A DNA stretch of 64,000 nt. Origin: Bigelowiella natans CCMP2755 (taxonomy: Eukaryota > Cercozoa > Chlorarachniophyceae). The stretch is from contig ADNK01000910.1 of the NCBI GenBank assembly GCA_000320545.1, positions 1 to 64,000 of the forward strand, read 5' to 3'. This document shows, in pieces, positions 25,571-36,881 of the stretch (position 1 is the stretch's first letter; each line of letters opens with the position of its first letter). The notes under the pieces were generated by a model. The model worked only from the letters and a program-made list of their open reading frames with translations, was not told the origin of the DNA and ran no database searches. Made by a program: the position numbers and the translations under genes.

Positions 25571-26229
25571 ATGAACTATCATTAGCACGTTATCTTTGTC
25601 ATTAGTTCAGCATTGCATGCAGACATCATATAAATTAAAGCAGTCGCAACTATCTCAATCATATGATCGAGCTTGCGCGCTAATACTCTGTTCTTGATGG
25701 CATGGCACGCGAACATAACATGCCATCTAATGATCGAATAAAGGCATGAAACAGTGCGAACCACAACTTGAAGTCATTTGCAGCATGGCAATGCCTAGAC
25801 ACCACAGCGCATGACATCGATTGATCAATGAAGCAGAACAAATTGGAACCTCAAATATTCATTCAGCACTTATTGTACATGCTATCTGGGAAGCTATTCA
25901 CTGTATGCGTAGCGTCGTTACATTATACATCTCGGCCAGGACTACATAATTTAAGACTGAAATAATGATAGCAGCGCCGAGCACTTACAGGCCGCCATGT
26001 GCAGCCAATGCGAATTTAATCCGGATTATGCAGCCAAATAGACACCTTCTCTTCATGAATGCTGCACGAACATGTGAATGAATCGCGACTGCAAAGGATA
26101 TGTAGACTGACCACACTACATGACTAAGTACGCATAATAACCGCGCGTCAATTAAAAATTATCATTTCTCAGTAACTCTACCCTCCCTTATCGAGGGCTG
26201 TCATCTTCGATCATTCCTCTGCATCTTCA
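25571..26229. other. Convergent intergenic region, lipase / racemase
   Basis: No supported gene. Contains TGCATGCA, CATATGAT, GCGCGC and TTGATCAA palindromes in an otherwise unremarkable sequence. Confidence 0.5.
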
Positions 26230-26532
26230 CTAAGGCCCCAACTTAGATGCACGAGGCGGTCTGCGAGGAGCTGCGTAGGATCGATGAGCTTTTTGCTCGT
26301 CTTCGGCTTCATCAAAGGAAACTCTGTGCAGCCCAGAAGCACGTTCTCTGCGTAGAGCGAGGGGGGTGAGGGTATAAAGGGGGTTGTAGTTCAGAAGGTG
26401 ATGAAAGGGAACATGTTTCTCGAAAATGATGTCGCGATCGAGGGCAGAAAGGAGTGTATATGATGAACTATTTTCCCCCGTCTTCTTGTCGGCATTGGCG
26501 GCATTATGGCGTGTCACAAGCAAGCTCGCATG

Positions 26533-26591
<59 letters not shown>

Positions 26592-26853
26592 CTTTCTTTC
26601 CCTTACTCCCCCTCCCCGCTGATGGCGGAACCCTACTGCATCATTACCTCCATCGAAGGAATCTACGATAGTCTGAAAGAGATCCTGCACCTGCTTGTTT
26701 TCCGGGCCCTTAGTCTTGATCAGCTCAAGCGCTTGCTGCTGCATGTCGCGCACCTCGCCTGAGGAAGGGGGAAGGGGCCAGGGGCAATGTCAGATTTTCA
26801 CCTCGGTAATGCTTCTCTATTGTATGCTGTTCGCTAAGAACCGCGAAAGACAC

Positions 26854-26888
<35 letters not shown>

Positions 26889-27388
26889 CCGCAACGCAAC
26901 GCAACACTTCTCCATGTACCAGGGAGCTCGACAAGCTTCACAATGCTGCTCAGTGGGGCGTACGGCGAGTCGCCGTGAACATCTGAAATCGAAGAAGAGG
27001 GATGGGAGGGGGAGGGATCCGTACTATCGTGAAAACGATGTGTCTCAGGCACTAACCGCACAGCTACTACGTTGTTGAGTATTTGCGTGCGTTCGTTGTA
27101 TTGCCTCCTAAGGAAACCACGTCTTGAAAAGAGAACAACGCATGTTACGCACCTGTCGTTAGCTTAGAGCCGAGAACCACTAAGTCTTTCACCTGTTGTT
27201 AGTGCATGCATACAAGTATGCATGCATGTACTACTCTTAGTGACTGCTGTCCTTGTAGGGTTCCCCAATCCCAGTATCACTCCCCCCCACCCCACCCCAC
27301 CCCCTCCTCCTCCTCCTCCTCCTCCTCCTCCTCCTCCTCCTCCTCCTCCTCCTCATGATCACCACATTCAGTATGAACTCTGCTGCTG

Positions 27389-27429
<41 letters not shown>

Positions 27430-28154
27430 GATAGGAAAGGGATCCCAATCCCCCTCATCTCTCTTTTTTTTGTTCGTGCTCACTGCTACTAGTGCGTGCA
27501 TGCTCGTGACCGTACGTTATTCTCTTTGCAGTAAAGCGACACCGTGTCTACGATGGAGATAAATCTGGCAGGTATCTTCTCTTCTCCTAGGTACTTCTCC
27601 ACCTCTGGTTGTACTCTTTCCACACGCCAGCAAGAATAAAGGTCGGTATATGCCAAAATTAACATGCATACATGTAGGTATCTGTGTGCGAGTGTGAAAA
27701 TACGCGAAATACAGTTATAGTTGAGGGAAATCAGCAGCAGCTACTACTGAATACTACTTGTGGAGGGTGTTGCAAGCGATGCAGAAGTAGTCCGTGCATA
27801 TGGCTATATTCTTGGCCGCCTGCTTCATTCCATCTATGAGTTCTTTGTACTCCTTTGTTCCCTACTCGTGATGGCAACGTTGAGAATGAATAACAATAAC
27901 CATCGTGATGACGATCTGCGAGACGTGAGCAGCCAAAACATCGCACCATTCGCACCATTAAATGGCGAAATGAAGTATCGTAGATTACGGCGTGAATCAA
28001 TATGCTACTCCATCAAACAGACTGGCCCTTCTCCCTATCACTTGCGCAGTACCTTTTGAAGATCCCATGATCCGTGAGGGCCCCCGATTGTGGGCACGTT
28101 CATCAGCGTGATGAAGGGAGCATCTGTGGTGACGGTAGTTGTTGTATATGTATA

Positions 28155-28198
<44 letters not shown>

Positions 28199-28331
28199 TT
28201 TATAATATTGTAGTGGCTATGAAGCTATGATTACTAGTACTAGATGACTTTTTTCCCGCAATATAAGTGTGGGAAGACGAAGAGGGAGATTAGGTGAGAG
28301 ATCGGAAAAATCATAAAATTTGTTACAGTGC

Positions 28332-28374
<43 letters not shown>

Positions 28375-28874
28375 AAGAAATATATGTGTATGCTCTACTT
28401 CGTCATATACACGCGCAACATACTTGTAGCATATGGTGGGGACATCTGTTTCGCGAGACAAAGTCCCATCTCTATCTACTACCAAGTGGTAGTTGGTAGT
28501 ATCACAAATGATGGTTGGCCACCTTTATCCCCAACACCTGGGCCAAGGAATGCTCGGTTCGTCCGAAGGATCTATGTGCAAAAATAACAAATGATATTTG
28601 CGTAAATGTGATCAAATCAAAGGGACTATCGCACCACCAATTAGCCCTCCTCCTCATCCTTCTCCCTCCAACACCATTTTAATGTTGCCTAGAGGATTTG
28701 GTTCGAATCTCTCATCCTACATGCTACTACAACTACTACAATCTCGGTAAACAATCCCTAAACTGAATTTCTACGTACTAGTACCTTCTTCATAAGATCA
28801 ACACCGGCATCAGGCCCGGAACCTCCCATTATTCCAATCCTCTTGCGCGAGGTACGGCAGACCCTCGAAAGCAT
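26230..28874 (-). CDS. Aspartate/glutamate racemase family protein
   Basis: Family members interconvert D- and L-amino acids through two cysteines. Exons with consistent phase are 28874-28785 (ATG start; IGIMGGSGPDAGVDLMKK, the glycine-rich N-terminal signature), 28571-28538, 28123-28053 (DAPFITLMNVPTIGG), 27861-27758 (YFCIACNTLHK, holding the first catalytic Cys) and 27615-27516 (IPARFISIVDTVSLYC). Further exons near 27280-27230 (ILGLGNPTRTAVTK), 26990-26915 and 26760-26650 (MQQQALELIKTKG) are likely. The usual second cysteine motif (CTE) was not found; a fragment LVELPG may sit at that place. The 3' end is uncertain: a frame ends at 26230. It might therefore be a non-catalytic homologue or an incomplete model. 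Confidence 0.75.
26536..26892. repeat. CT and CA microsatellites
   Basis: CT tract at about 26536-26594 with two interruptions, and CA tract at about 26848-26889, in introns of the racemase gene. Confidence 0.95.
27300..27430. repeat. CCT and ACT trinucleotide tracts in racemase intron
   Basis: CCT at about 27302-27354 and ACT at about 27392-27429. Their complements read GGA and AGT (GTAGTAG-like) on the gene strand. Confidence 0.95.
28157..28370. repeat. Two TA dinucleotide tracts
   Basis: TA tracts at about 28158-28190 and 28333-28367 in a racemase intron. Confidence 0.95.
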
Positions 28875-29509
28875 AATCTCTTTCTACGTATCGCTTGACT
28901 GGCTGTGACAGATACAAGTGCGTCGTGAAAAATGATGAGGCTTGTCTTGAGATCAAAATATTAAGCACTCCTCCTACCTTTTTCCTTTGCAGGTGGGGAC
29001 AAAGGAGAGGGGCAGAACCTGTAATTTTCCGAACCGGCTTGTTGTTGCAAAAGTAGGATCCATTTTATGAGTTACGACAACAAATATTTTGTGGATGGTT
29101 CTGCAATTTGGGGTCTGCGACATGGGGATCCAGATGTGGGTTCCGAAGATCTCGGATGTCAGTCAGAAGAGAAAATTAAATTTTCGGGTCGAATTTCTCC
29201 GTGTTTTGGTCCGCCAGGGCCCTTCAGACTTTCCCAAAGAGGCTTCAAAATATTATTTAATATGAAATTACAGGACATAATTGATATATATTGCATAAGT
29301 AAGCAAGTCGCATCAATAAATATGTATCTCTCGCACTCTGATGAAAAGGTCCGCGAATCCTTCAGTATCCCGACAAATGTCTTTGTGTTTTTGATATACG
29401 ACATCATATTGAAATTAATTATCACCTAATCAGGCTGCGTTTAAACTATTTTATTGAAATGTTCCCACGAAGCTCTAAATCTTACAAACATCTCTCAAGG
29501 AAGCTCACG
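28875..29509. promoter_or_regulatory. Divergent promoter region, racemase / RPL10
   Basis: It lies between the racemase start (28874) and the RPL10 start (29510). A 120-codon plus frame (29067-29429) overlaps an 88-codon minus frame and has no splice or motif support. No palindrome island is present. Confidence 0.4.
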
Positions 29510-30644
29510 ATGGGTCGCCGTCCAGCTCGTTGCTACAGGTCCGCAACCCTCCTCCACCCTGGAAAATAATTTCTTTAACTAAAATTATTTTTGTCATGTT
29601 TCACCACATACAAATGTTGTACGTGGTGGGGAAAATGGGGGGAACAGGCAGTGAATGCCAAAAAATGAACTCAAAACTACACCATGTCATCAAAAGAGGA
29701 TAGAAAGACGAGTATAATTATTAGTTGCAAAGAAAATATAGGGTTTAGGAAAACTCTATGTGGGTAGAGGACAACATTCACACTTTTTTCGTTCTCAAAA
29801 TGTCTCATTATCCTCGGCGTGATGTATGCGGTATTTTCCTCATTCAATTGCATGGCTTATTTCCCCTGCTCTAATATTTTCTAGGTACTGTAAGGATAAG
29901 CCTTACATCAAGTCGCGCTTCTGCCGTGGTGTCCCTGATCCTAAAATCCGTATCTACGATGTTGGTAAAAGGGATGCTGATGTTGACGTATTCCCACTCT
30001 GCGTCCACTTGATGTCTGACGAGAAGGAGCAGATCTCAGCCGAGTGTCTCGAGGCTGCACGTATTGTTGTTAACAAGTACATGACAACGCAGTGCGGTAA
30101 GGATGGTTTCCACATGCGTATTCGTGCACATCCTTTCCACGTCCTCCGTATCAACAAGATGCTTTCATGCGCCGGGGCGGATAGGCTCCAAACCGGTATG
30201 CGTCACGCTTTCGGTAAGCCAATCGGTCTTATCGCTCGCGTGCGCATTAAGCAGATCCTTATGTCTATTCGTACCCGTGAGGATCATAAGGATAAGGCTA
30301 TCGAGGCCTGCCGTCGTGCAGGTTACAAGATCCCCGGTCGCCAAAAGATCTGTATTGCAAAGGAGTGGGGCTTCACTAACTTCACCAAAGAAGAGTACAA
30401 GCTTTACAAGTCTCAAGGCCGTCTCGTTAACGAGGGTGCACATGCTACCTGGAGGAGAGCTCATGGACCTTTGGCAAAGGCTGGTGATAAGGCTGTCCTC
30501 GCCTATGAACTCGAGAGGAAGTCTATTATCATGAAGAACGCTGCGGAGAAAGCTGCTGCGGAGAAAGCGGCTGCTATCAAGGCAGCTAAGGAAGCTGCTG
30601 CCGCTTACCAGTTGGCTCTCAAGAAACGTGCTGCTAAGAAGTAA
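29510..30644 (+). CDS. RPL10: 60S ribosomal protein L10 (QM/uL16) with long C-terminal tail
   Basis: Two exons, 29510-29538 and 29885-30644, join as AG|G. The start [10 protein letters not shown] and the following [38 protein letters not shown] and GRQKI stretches are diagnostic for eukaryotic uL16, which sits in the large subunit near the tRNA sites. The predicted protein is 262 residues, against about 214-220 in most eukaryotes. The extra part is an Ala/Lys/Glu-rich helix (repeated AAEKAAA-like units) after the usual end. The single intron of 346 bases lies directly after the first 10 codons. The antisense frame at 30165-30716 is a shadow. Confidence 0.97.
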
Positions 30645-31752
30645 ATTGGGAGTCGGTTCCAATGCTGTTGCTTTCTCGAGGACATTTAATCGCCATGTCA
30701 TTTTCGGGGGATGCATGATGTGAGTTCAAAGGATCTTTTATCATGCTCTTACAGGCAAAGCATTATGCACGGGAGTATCCAACTGATGTTATAGAGATGA
30801 CACTAGTTGCCTTAGCATGTCTGCTCGCGTCAGCTGCTTTGTGTTGAGCGAACTTATAAGAGATTTTCACTAGTTTTCTCTAGTTTACCACTGCCGATGA
30901 GCACATGCTAGCATGCATTGCTAGATTGGTGTGTACGCACGCAAAAAACACACACATGCGCATGTCAAGATTTACTAGTGTGCCTAGCTATGACTAGCTA
31001 GCTACTGCTAGCACATGCAAAGGATTTTTCTCGTCATTGTTGCACGTGTATCGTACTCGTAACTCGTATAATGTGTGTGTGCGTGCTTGCGTGCATGTAA
31101 TGCACGTTTATGTGAGACGGATGTAATGACGTTAATATATAAGACATATCTAACTACATACGATGTACTACTAGCTAGCAGATCATTGCGTGTGCTGTGG
31201 CTACGTTCTAGCTGTGTGTGCGCATATAAGTGGAGAAAAGTGCAACTGCTATATATACGACACTGTAGGTTCGATCTCTAGCTACATAATCTAGTAACAC
31301 GTAGCGCTACAGCTACATATGTGCGCAGCTAGCTAGCTAGTATCGTACGTTCTGGCCAGCTGCATGTGATCATATGATGGATCGTACAGGGGATCGCGAG
31401 ATCTCGCGCCATGTCATGAGCTGTCTCTATTATTGTCATCTAGCTAGCAGCTAAGCTCGCTAGCGAGCATATGCACGTGGCAGGGCTGTCAGCAGCGCGC
31501 AGGCACACACAACTGTCATCGAAGGCCCTACATGTAGCCCGTGATCATCGTGGGTGCCAGCGCTAGAGCGCCACAGCCCTACTAGTCCCTTCTAGTGCAG
31601 CTGTCGCCTTCCCATTTAGCCATCTAGCCATCGATCATGTCTCACATGTGCACCATGGATGACTACAGTGCATCAACTGCTGTCAGCTTCACTTATTTGG
31701 AAAATCTCAATGTGATGTGTGCATTGTTTTTGTTCAATGACAAGTAACTTCA
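30645..31752. other. Convergent intergenic island, very rich in CTAG palindromes
   Basis: It lies between the RPL10 and dehydrogenase 3' ends. CTAGCTAG, GCTAGC, CGTACG, GATCATATGATC-like and CGCGAGATCTCGCG-like palindromes are densely spaced from about 30890 to 31640. No gene is supported. Confidence 0.75.
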
Positions 31753-33272
31753 CTAGCCTTCGCGCATCATTTGCATGTCATTGCGTTGCTTGGCGTGGGC
31801 GTTCGACTCTTTTGGGAAGAAGACAGCGGCTGGATGAGGCCTCCATGTGCTGGGGTCAATCTTGGGCTCATTCTCAACCTTAAGGCCCTTGGTGAGGGTA
31901 GCCATGTCAATCACAAACCTGCTCGCATCGTTCGCGCCGGTCGACAGTTCATGATACGCCTTGTTGACATCCTTGGCGGCGATGAGCTCGGTGTCGGGCG
32001 TGATCTTGTGCTTGGAGCAAAAGTCGAGCATTTCCTGTGTCTCTTTAATTCCGCCGATCAATGACCCGGCCAGCTTCTTGCGCCCCATGATGAGGTCGAA
32101 AGCCATCATTTGGAAGGTGTCAGGCGGGATTCCAACCATACACATGGTCCCGTCAAACTTGAGGAGGCTCATGTATGCTCGTACAGGGTGGTTGGCGGCG
32201 ATCGTGTTGATGATGAGGTCGAACTGGCCCGTGGCCTTCTTGAACTCATCCGCATTCTTCGAATCTACGAAATTGTCCGCTCCGCACTTCTTTGCCGCGT
32301 CAGTTTTTTTGGTCCCCCTCGAGATGACGGTTACCGTGTTGCCCATCGCCTTTGCGATTTTCACCGCCATGTGCCCGAGGCCGCCAAAACCTACGATGGC
32401 TGTGTGGAAAGTCTTCCCCCCCTTTTTAGCGCCGAAGTTCACGAGAGGGGAATATACGGTGATACCCGCGCAGAGGAGTGGGCCGGCCTTTACAAGGGGG
32501 AGGTTGTCTGGGACGCGGAGAACGAATTCTTCGCGTACGGTGATGGCTGTCGAGTAGCCGCCGTATATGTTTTCTCCGAGCTCATGGTTTTTAATATTGA
32601 TCTTGTTTTTGTCCTGCGTAGTAGGGGGCATTTTATCATCGTTGTTATGATTGTTGGGAAGTTATTATTGTTGTTATTGTTCGGTATCGTCATTGTTAGT
32701 GTTGTATGCCATGCTATAGTTTTGTAGTGTATAGTGTGCTCTAGTCTTGGCTGGATAGTCAACATCATCATCATCACATCACTATTTTCTTCACATCATC
32801 GTTGTTGTATTAACACGATTTTCACATAATTATTATAGTCGCATATTATCTTCACATGATCATCATCACCATCATCACAAAAACGCTAACACACACCTTG
32901 ATCACAGCATTGTAAGTGCCGGTCCATCCGGACCCACAGCAGTACTGCTCGACACCGGCCTTGCAATTGGTGCAGTCCAAGCAAGAATCCACCATGCATC
33001 CAACCCCAACCTTATCACCCTTCTTGAATTTCTTCACATCGGCGCCGACATCGACAACCTCACCGACTATCTCATGCCCAGGGACCATAGGGAAGAGGTT
33101 GTGGCATAGGCCACTCGCCGCGCACTTGGTGGAGGTCGGAGTGGCAGATACCGCAGTGAGTGATGTTGATTAGCACGTCGTTTGCCTTTGGAGCACGGCG
33201 CTCGATGGGCATGCACGTGAAGACGCCAGTGGTGTCCTTTGCGGCGAGGGATAGCGCTTCAACGAGAGGCAT
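31753..33272 (-). CDS. Zinc-dependent cinnamyl-alcohol-type dehydrogenase, with an apparent frameshift
   Basis: A medium-chain NADP(H)-dependent alcohol dehydrogenase of the CAD/YahK type. Exons are 33272-32897 and 32613-31753, joined after AVIK. Exon 1 has the catalytic-zinc motif CGICHSDLHQ, then VPGHEIVGEV, and the structural-zinc cysteines (CLDCTNCKAGVEQYC). Exon 2 has GGYS, LLCAGITVYSPL and the Rossmann motif GFGGLGHMAVKIAKAMG. Between GEW and FPMVPGHE (about 33090-33115) the frame changes by one base. The protein is otherwise full length and conserved, so a sequencing error, a recent lesion or a rare polymorphism are all possible. The C-terminus has about 45 residues beyond the family core. 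No intron can explain the shift. Confidence 0.9.
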
Positions 33273-33701
33273 CGTTCGATTGTGTGGTGCACTTCTAGCG
33301 GGGAAATACGACGTAGAAAAAAACAAATTACCGGGTATTAAATACCGTTTAACACCGAATTCGGTTGTCGCAGGGGAAAAACACGATCCCGGTGATCGAA
33401 AAAGAAGTTCGTGTTCGTGCTCCAATAAAAATGATACGCAGACCGACGATTCCACCCTCACAAATGGGAATTTTTTATAACCGATACTTTCCTAACGATA
33501 ACATGACACATCGACCCATCACCATCACCGTCATCATCACCATGATTCATCCCTCCCAAATGGAAATTATTTATAACCGATACTTTCTAAGCAATAACAT
33601 GGTATATCGATCTATCATCATCGCCGTCATCGTCGCACTCACCAATAGAGGCACAATTAGTTCACGGTGACAGCCGTCCCCCCTGCACCTTTGACCTCAC
33701 A
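33273..33701. promoter_or_regulatory. Divergent promoter with a duplicated TATAA-containing element
   Basis: Between the dehydrogenase (33272) and cyclophilin (33702) starts, a block of about 90 bases occurs twice with a 96-base period (about 33451-33540 and 33548-33636). Both copies contain TTTATAACCGATACTTTC, preceded by CAAATGG. These may be shared promoter elements. Confidence 0.6.
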
Positions 33702-34555
33702 ATGTTGTCTGCCGATCGTCTCAACCGCCCTCGCGTCTTCTTCGATATCGAGGTGAGGTGTTGTTCCCCACCCCCCGAACCTGGATGTCCCCACGTGCAC
33801 GGGGCGGGGGGGGGGCTGTGTTGATTCCAAGCTGCTAATTCGATGCTATTTGTGTAGATTCAGCACCGGAAGGCCGGCCGAATCGTGATGGAGCTCTACA
33901 GTGACATAGTGCCGAAGACTGGTATGAACGATTACGATGATGACGATGACGCCCATGATAATTGGTGCTGCCATTCCCTCAATCCTGATGAACCTTTATT
34001 TATCCCGTTTTCAAGCCGAGAATTTCCGGGCGCTGTGCACCGGTGAGAGGGGCTTAGGGCCATCAGGAAAGCGCTTGCACTTCAAGGTAGCTGGATTTAG
34101 TGTGACTGCTGGTTTACCTCTGTTGATGGAAGACAGATATGGTAACTGATCTATCCTGCCCCTATCCTCTTCAGGGCTGCAAGTTTCACCGCATAATTCG
34201 AAAGGTTGGCAGGGCACCATGCATACTCATTTTTTTTTAAACACTCGTTCGCTCTTTCTTCTGCGTTGGTGGAATCGACATTACAGAGGTAAGTTTCTTG
34301 TGACTTGGTATTCGTTCAGTTTATGATCCAGGGAGGAGATTTTACGCGCGGAAACGGTATGGAGATATTAGCTAGGGTAGTATTTTTCGATGATGACGAC
34401 GAAGAATAAGTCTACATGATGTTGTTGTTGATCATGGTGATGATAATCATCATGCTACTTCTTTAAAGGCACCGGTGGAGAGTCTATTTACGGAAGAAAA
34501 TTCAAAGATGAGAACTTCCTCCTAAGTCACGATAAGCCTGGTCTCTTGTCCATGG

Positions 34556-34589
<34 letters not shown>

Positions 34590-35127
34590 CTCATATACCT
34601 CCTCTAACTCGCACACCATCTTCGTTATCGATACAACATACGATTTGACACCTGAGTGTTGAATAATCAGCAAATTCTGGTAAGAACACGAACGGTTCCC
34701 AGTTCTTCATCACAACGGTAGAGTGGCTGCTGCTCTGTGGGCGACGCGCATGATCTACCTTGCAAGACAGCCGTTTCTAATCACATTCCAGGGTGGGTAT
34801 AATTCCTCGCACTCCTTCGCCATGAATATCCGTATGTAGGTTGCAACCCCCCACTTGAATGGAAAGCACGTTGTATTCGGAGAAGTTGTGGAAGGGTTCT
34901 CCGTGGTTAAGAAGATCGAAGGATGCGCCTCAGGAGATCGCAAAGGGTGAGAAGGGGGGGGGGGGGGGGGGGGGGTTAGTTGACGGGAGGAGAAAGAGGA
35001 CGGGGAAGGCGGTGGAGAGGAAAGAACTATCTAGCCCAATTGTCACTTTCTGGCACAGAGGAGAGAACTATCTAGCCCAATTTTCACTTTCTGGTACAAT
35101 TACCATTATGTGTTATGTGAGATGTGT

Positions 35128-35166
<39 letters not shown>

Positions 35167-35338
35167 TACACCAAGATACTCTGTTCGCATTGCAACCTGC
35201 GGGCAGCTTAAGAAAAAGAAGAAAAAGCGCTCACTCGAAGAGGGCACTGGGGAGGGGGCAAAGAAAGCCAAAACTACCGAGGTGCGAAAGGAGAAGTCGA
35301 AGACTCCCAGGTTGCCCCTCCACCCCCGTTCTCCATGA
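33702..35338 (+). CDS. Cyclophilin-type peptidyl-prolyl isomerase with Lys-rich tail
   Basis: The enzyme catalyses cis-trans isomerisation of prolyl bonds. Nine exons join in phase: 33702-33752, 33858-33921, 34016-34086, 34175-34204, 34320-34356, 34469-34555, 34671-34717, 34840-34946 and 35167-35338 (TGA). Core residues are present: [28 protein letters not shown] and [12 protein letters not shown]. At the position of human CypA Trp121 the sequence reads TPHLNG, so the Trp is replaced by His, which usually weakens cyclosporin binding. After the PPIase fold (ending VRIATCGQL) comes a Lys/Arg/Glu-rich tail of about 40 residues that looks like a nuclear-type basic tail. The intron after LLSM opens with at least ten GTA repeats. 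Confidence 0.93.
34556..34589. repeat. (GTA)n tract that begins at a 5' splice site
   Basis: About eleven GTA units start exactly at the donor after exon 34469-34555 of the first cyclophilin gene. Confidence 0.95.
34957..35164. repeat. Poly-G run and GT tract in cyclophilin intron
   Basis: G run at about 34957-34975 and GT tract at about 35130-35164, ending just before the last acceptor at 35165-35166. Confidence 0.95.
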
Positions 35339-35486
35339 TGGATTTGAAAGCGCACATATATAAATATTGTGGGTATCAATTTACTTGCAAAATATACACA
35401 TATCATCGTCATAAGGATCTGGTTTTTCCAAAGCTCTTTTACGAGTGCTTTCATCGGCCATGCCACTTGATTCACAAATGCCCTTA

Positions 35487-35532
<46 letters not shown>

Positions 35533-35592
35533 GTGTGTGTGTGTGTGTGTGTACGTGTGCAGCCATAACCATCCTTTGTATCTGTCCTCTAG

Positions 35593-36555
35593 GGTGTACT
35601 TTGACATGACAATTGGAGGGAGAAGAAAAGGCCGCATCATCTTCAAGCTGGTAGCGATGACGAGAAATGATTAACTAATGAAATATGAGAGTCAATGCGG
35701 TCGTCGTTTGAGAGACTCGGATGCGGTATTATTCTTATTGCGCAGTACTATGACATTACTCCGAAAACGTGCGAAAATTTCCGTGCTTTATGTACTGGGG
35801 AGAAAGGTGTTGGGACGGCAGGTGTTCCTCTTCATTATAAGGTTATTGTTGTTGTTGTTGTTGATGATGATGTTGGTGGTGAGAATGGGGATTCGAAACG
35901 GAGATCACCAAATGTACTTATCGGCTGCCGATGTAATCACACTCTCGATCTTGTCTCAGCATCACCACTACCATCACCATCATCACCATCACCATCACCA
36001 TCACATCGCTATCACCAGGGTAGTAAGTTCCACCGGGTAATCAAGGACTTCATGTGTCAGGGAGGCGATTTTACCAAACACAACGGTACTAGTGCTGCAG
36101 AATGATGAGGAAGATGCGCTGCTGCTGCGCTACTGGTGTACAAAAAAGCAATTGTTTACAATTTCCTACTCTCAGGGACAGGGGGGGAGTCAATCTATGG
36201 AGGCCGTTTCGAAGACGAAAACTTTGAGATCAAGCACACGAAGCCAGGGCTGCTTTCTATGGCAAATGCCGGTTGGCCATATAACTGAGCATAAGCTGTT
36301 GGCCGCATGAACCGTCACAACCTGCGTGCGTTTGACCCAATTACATTTCTTCTTCTTCTTCTTCTTCTTCTTCTTCTTCTTCTTCTTTTAGGGAAAAATA
36401 CCAACGGATCTCAGTTTTTCATCACGACTGCTAAGACTGATTGGCTAGATGGTAGCATTAATCCCATCTGGCCCTTCTTTTAGCTTGAATAAGAATTTGC
36501 ACCAACAGAAACGCCCGCAACGTATCTTATGTATAGTCATGACCGCAAGATACGT

Positions 36556-36603
<48 letters not shown>

Positions 36604-36821
36604 CGTGGCGGTTATCGCACCACCATGATCGCTATCATCATCATCATCATCATCAATGTAATCAGCGTCACCATCATTTCTGTTCTACTGCTGCTACTGC
36701 TGGTTGTGCTTTATACGTAAACAGGGAAGCATGTTGTCTTCGGGGAGGTGGAAAAGGGAATGGAGGTACTTGTATGTAGGAGGAGGAGGGATCATGAAGA
36801 TAAGAATCCCTCTCACACACG

Positions 36822-36881
<60 letters not shown>

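Noticed and set aside
28680-28730. GGTTCGAATC resembling a tRNA B box
   Set aside because: No acceptor stem or anticodon arm can be folded around it.
29067-29429. 120-codon plus frame in the racemase/RPL10 spacer
   Set aside because: No motif, the opposite strand is equally open, and it lies in a divergent promoter region.
30165-30716. 183-codon minus frame
   Set aside because: Shadow of the RPL10 coding exon.
31961-32727. Two plus frames of about 200 codons
   Set aside because: Shadows of the minus-strand dehydrogenase exon.
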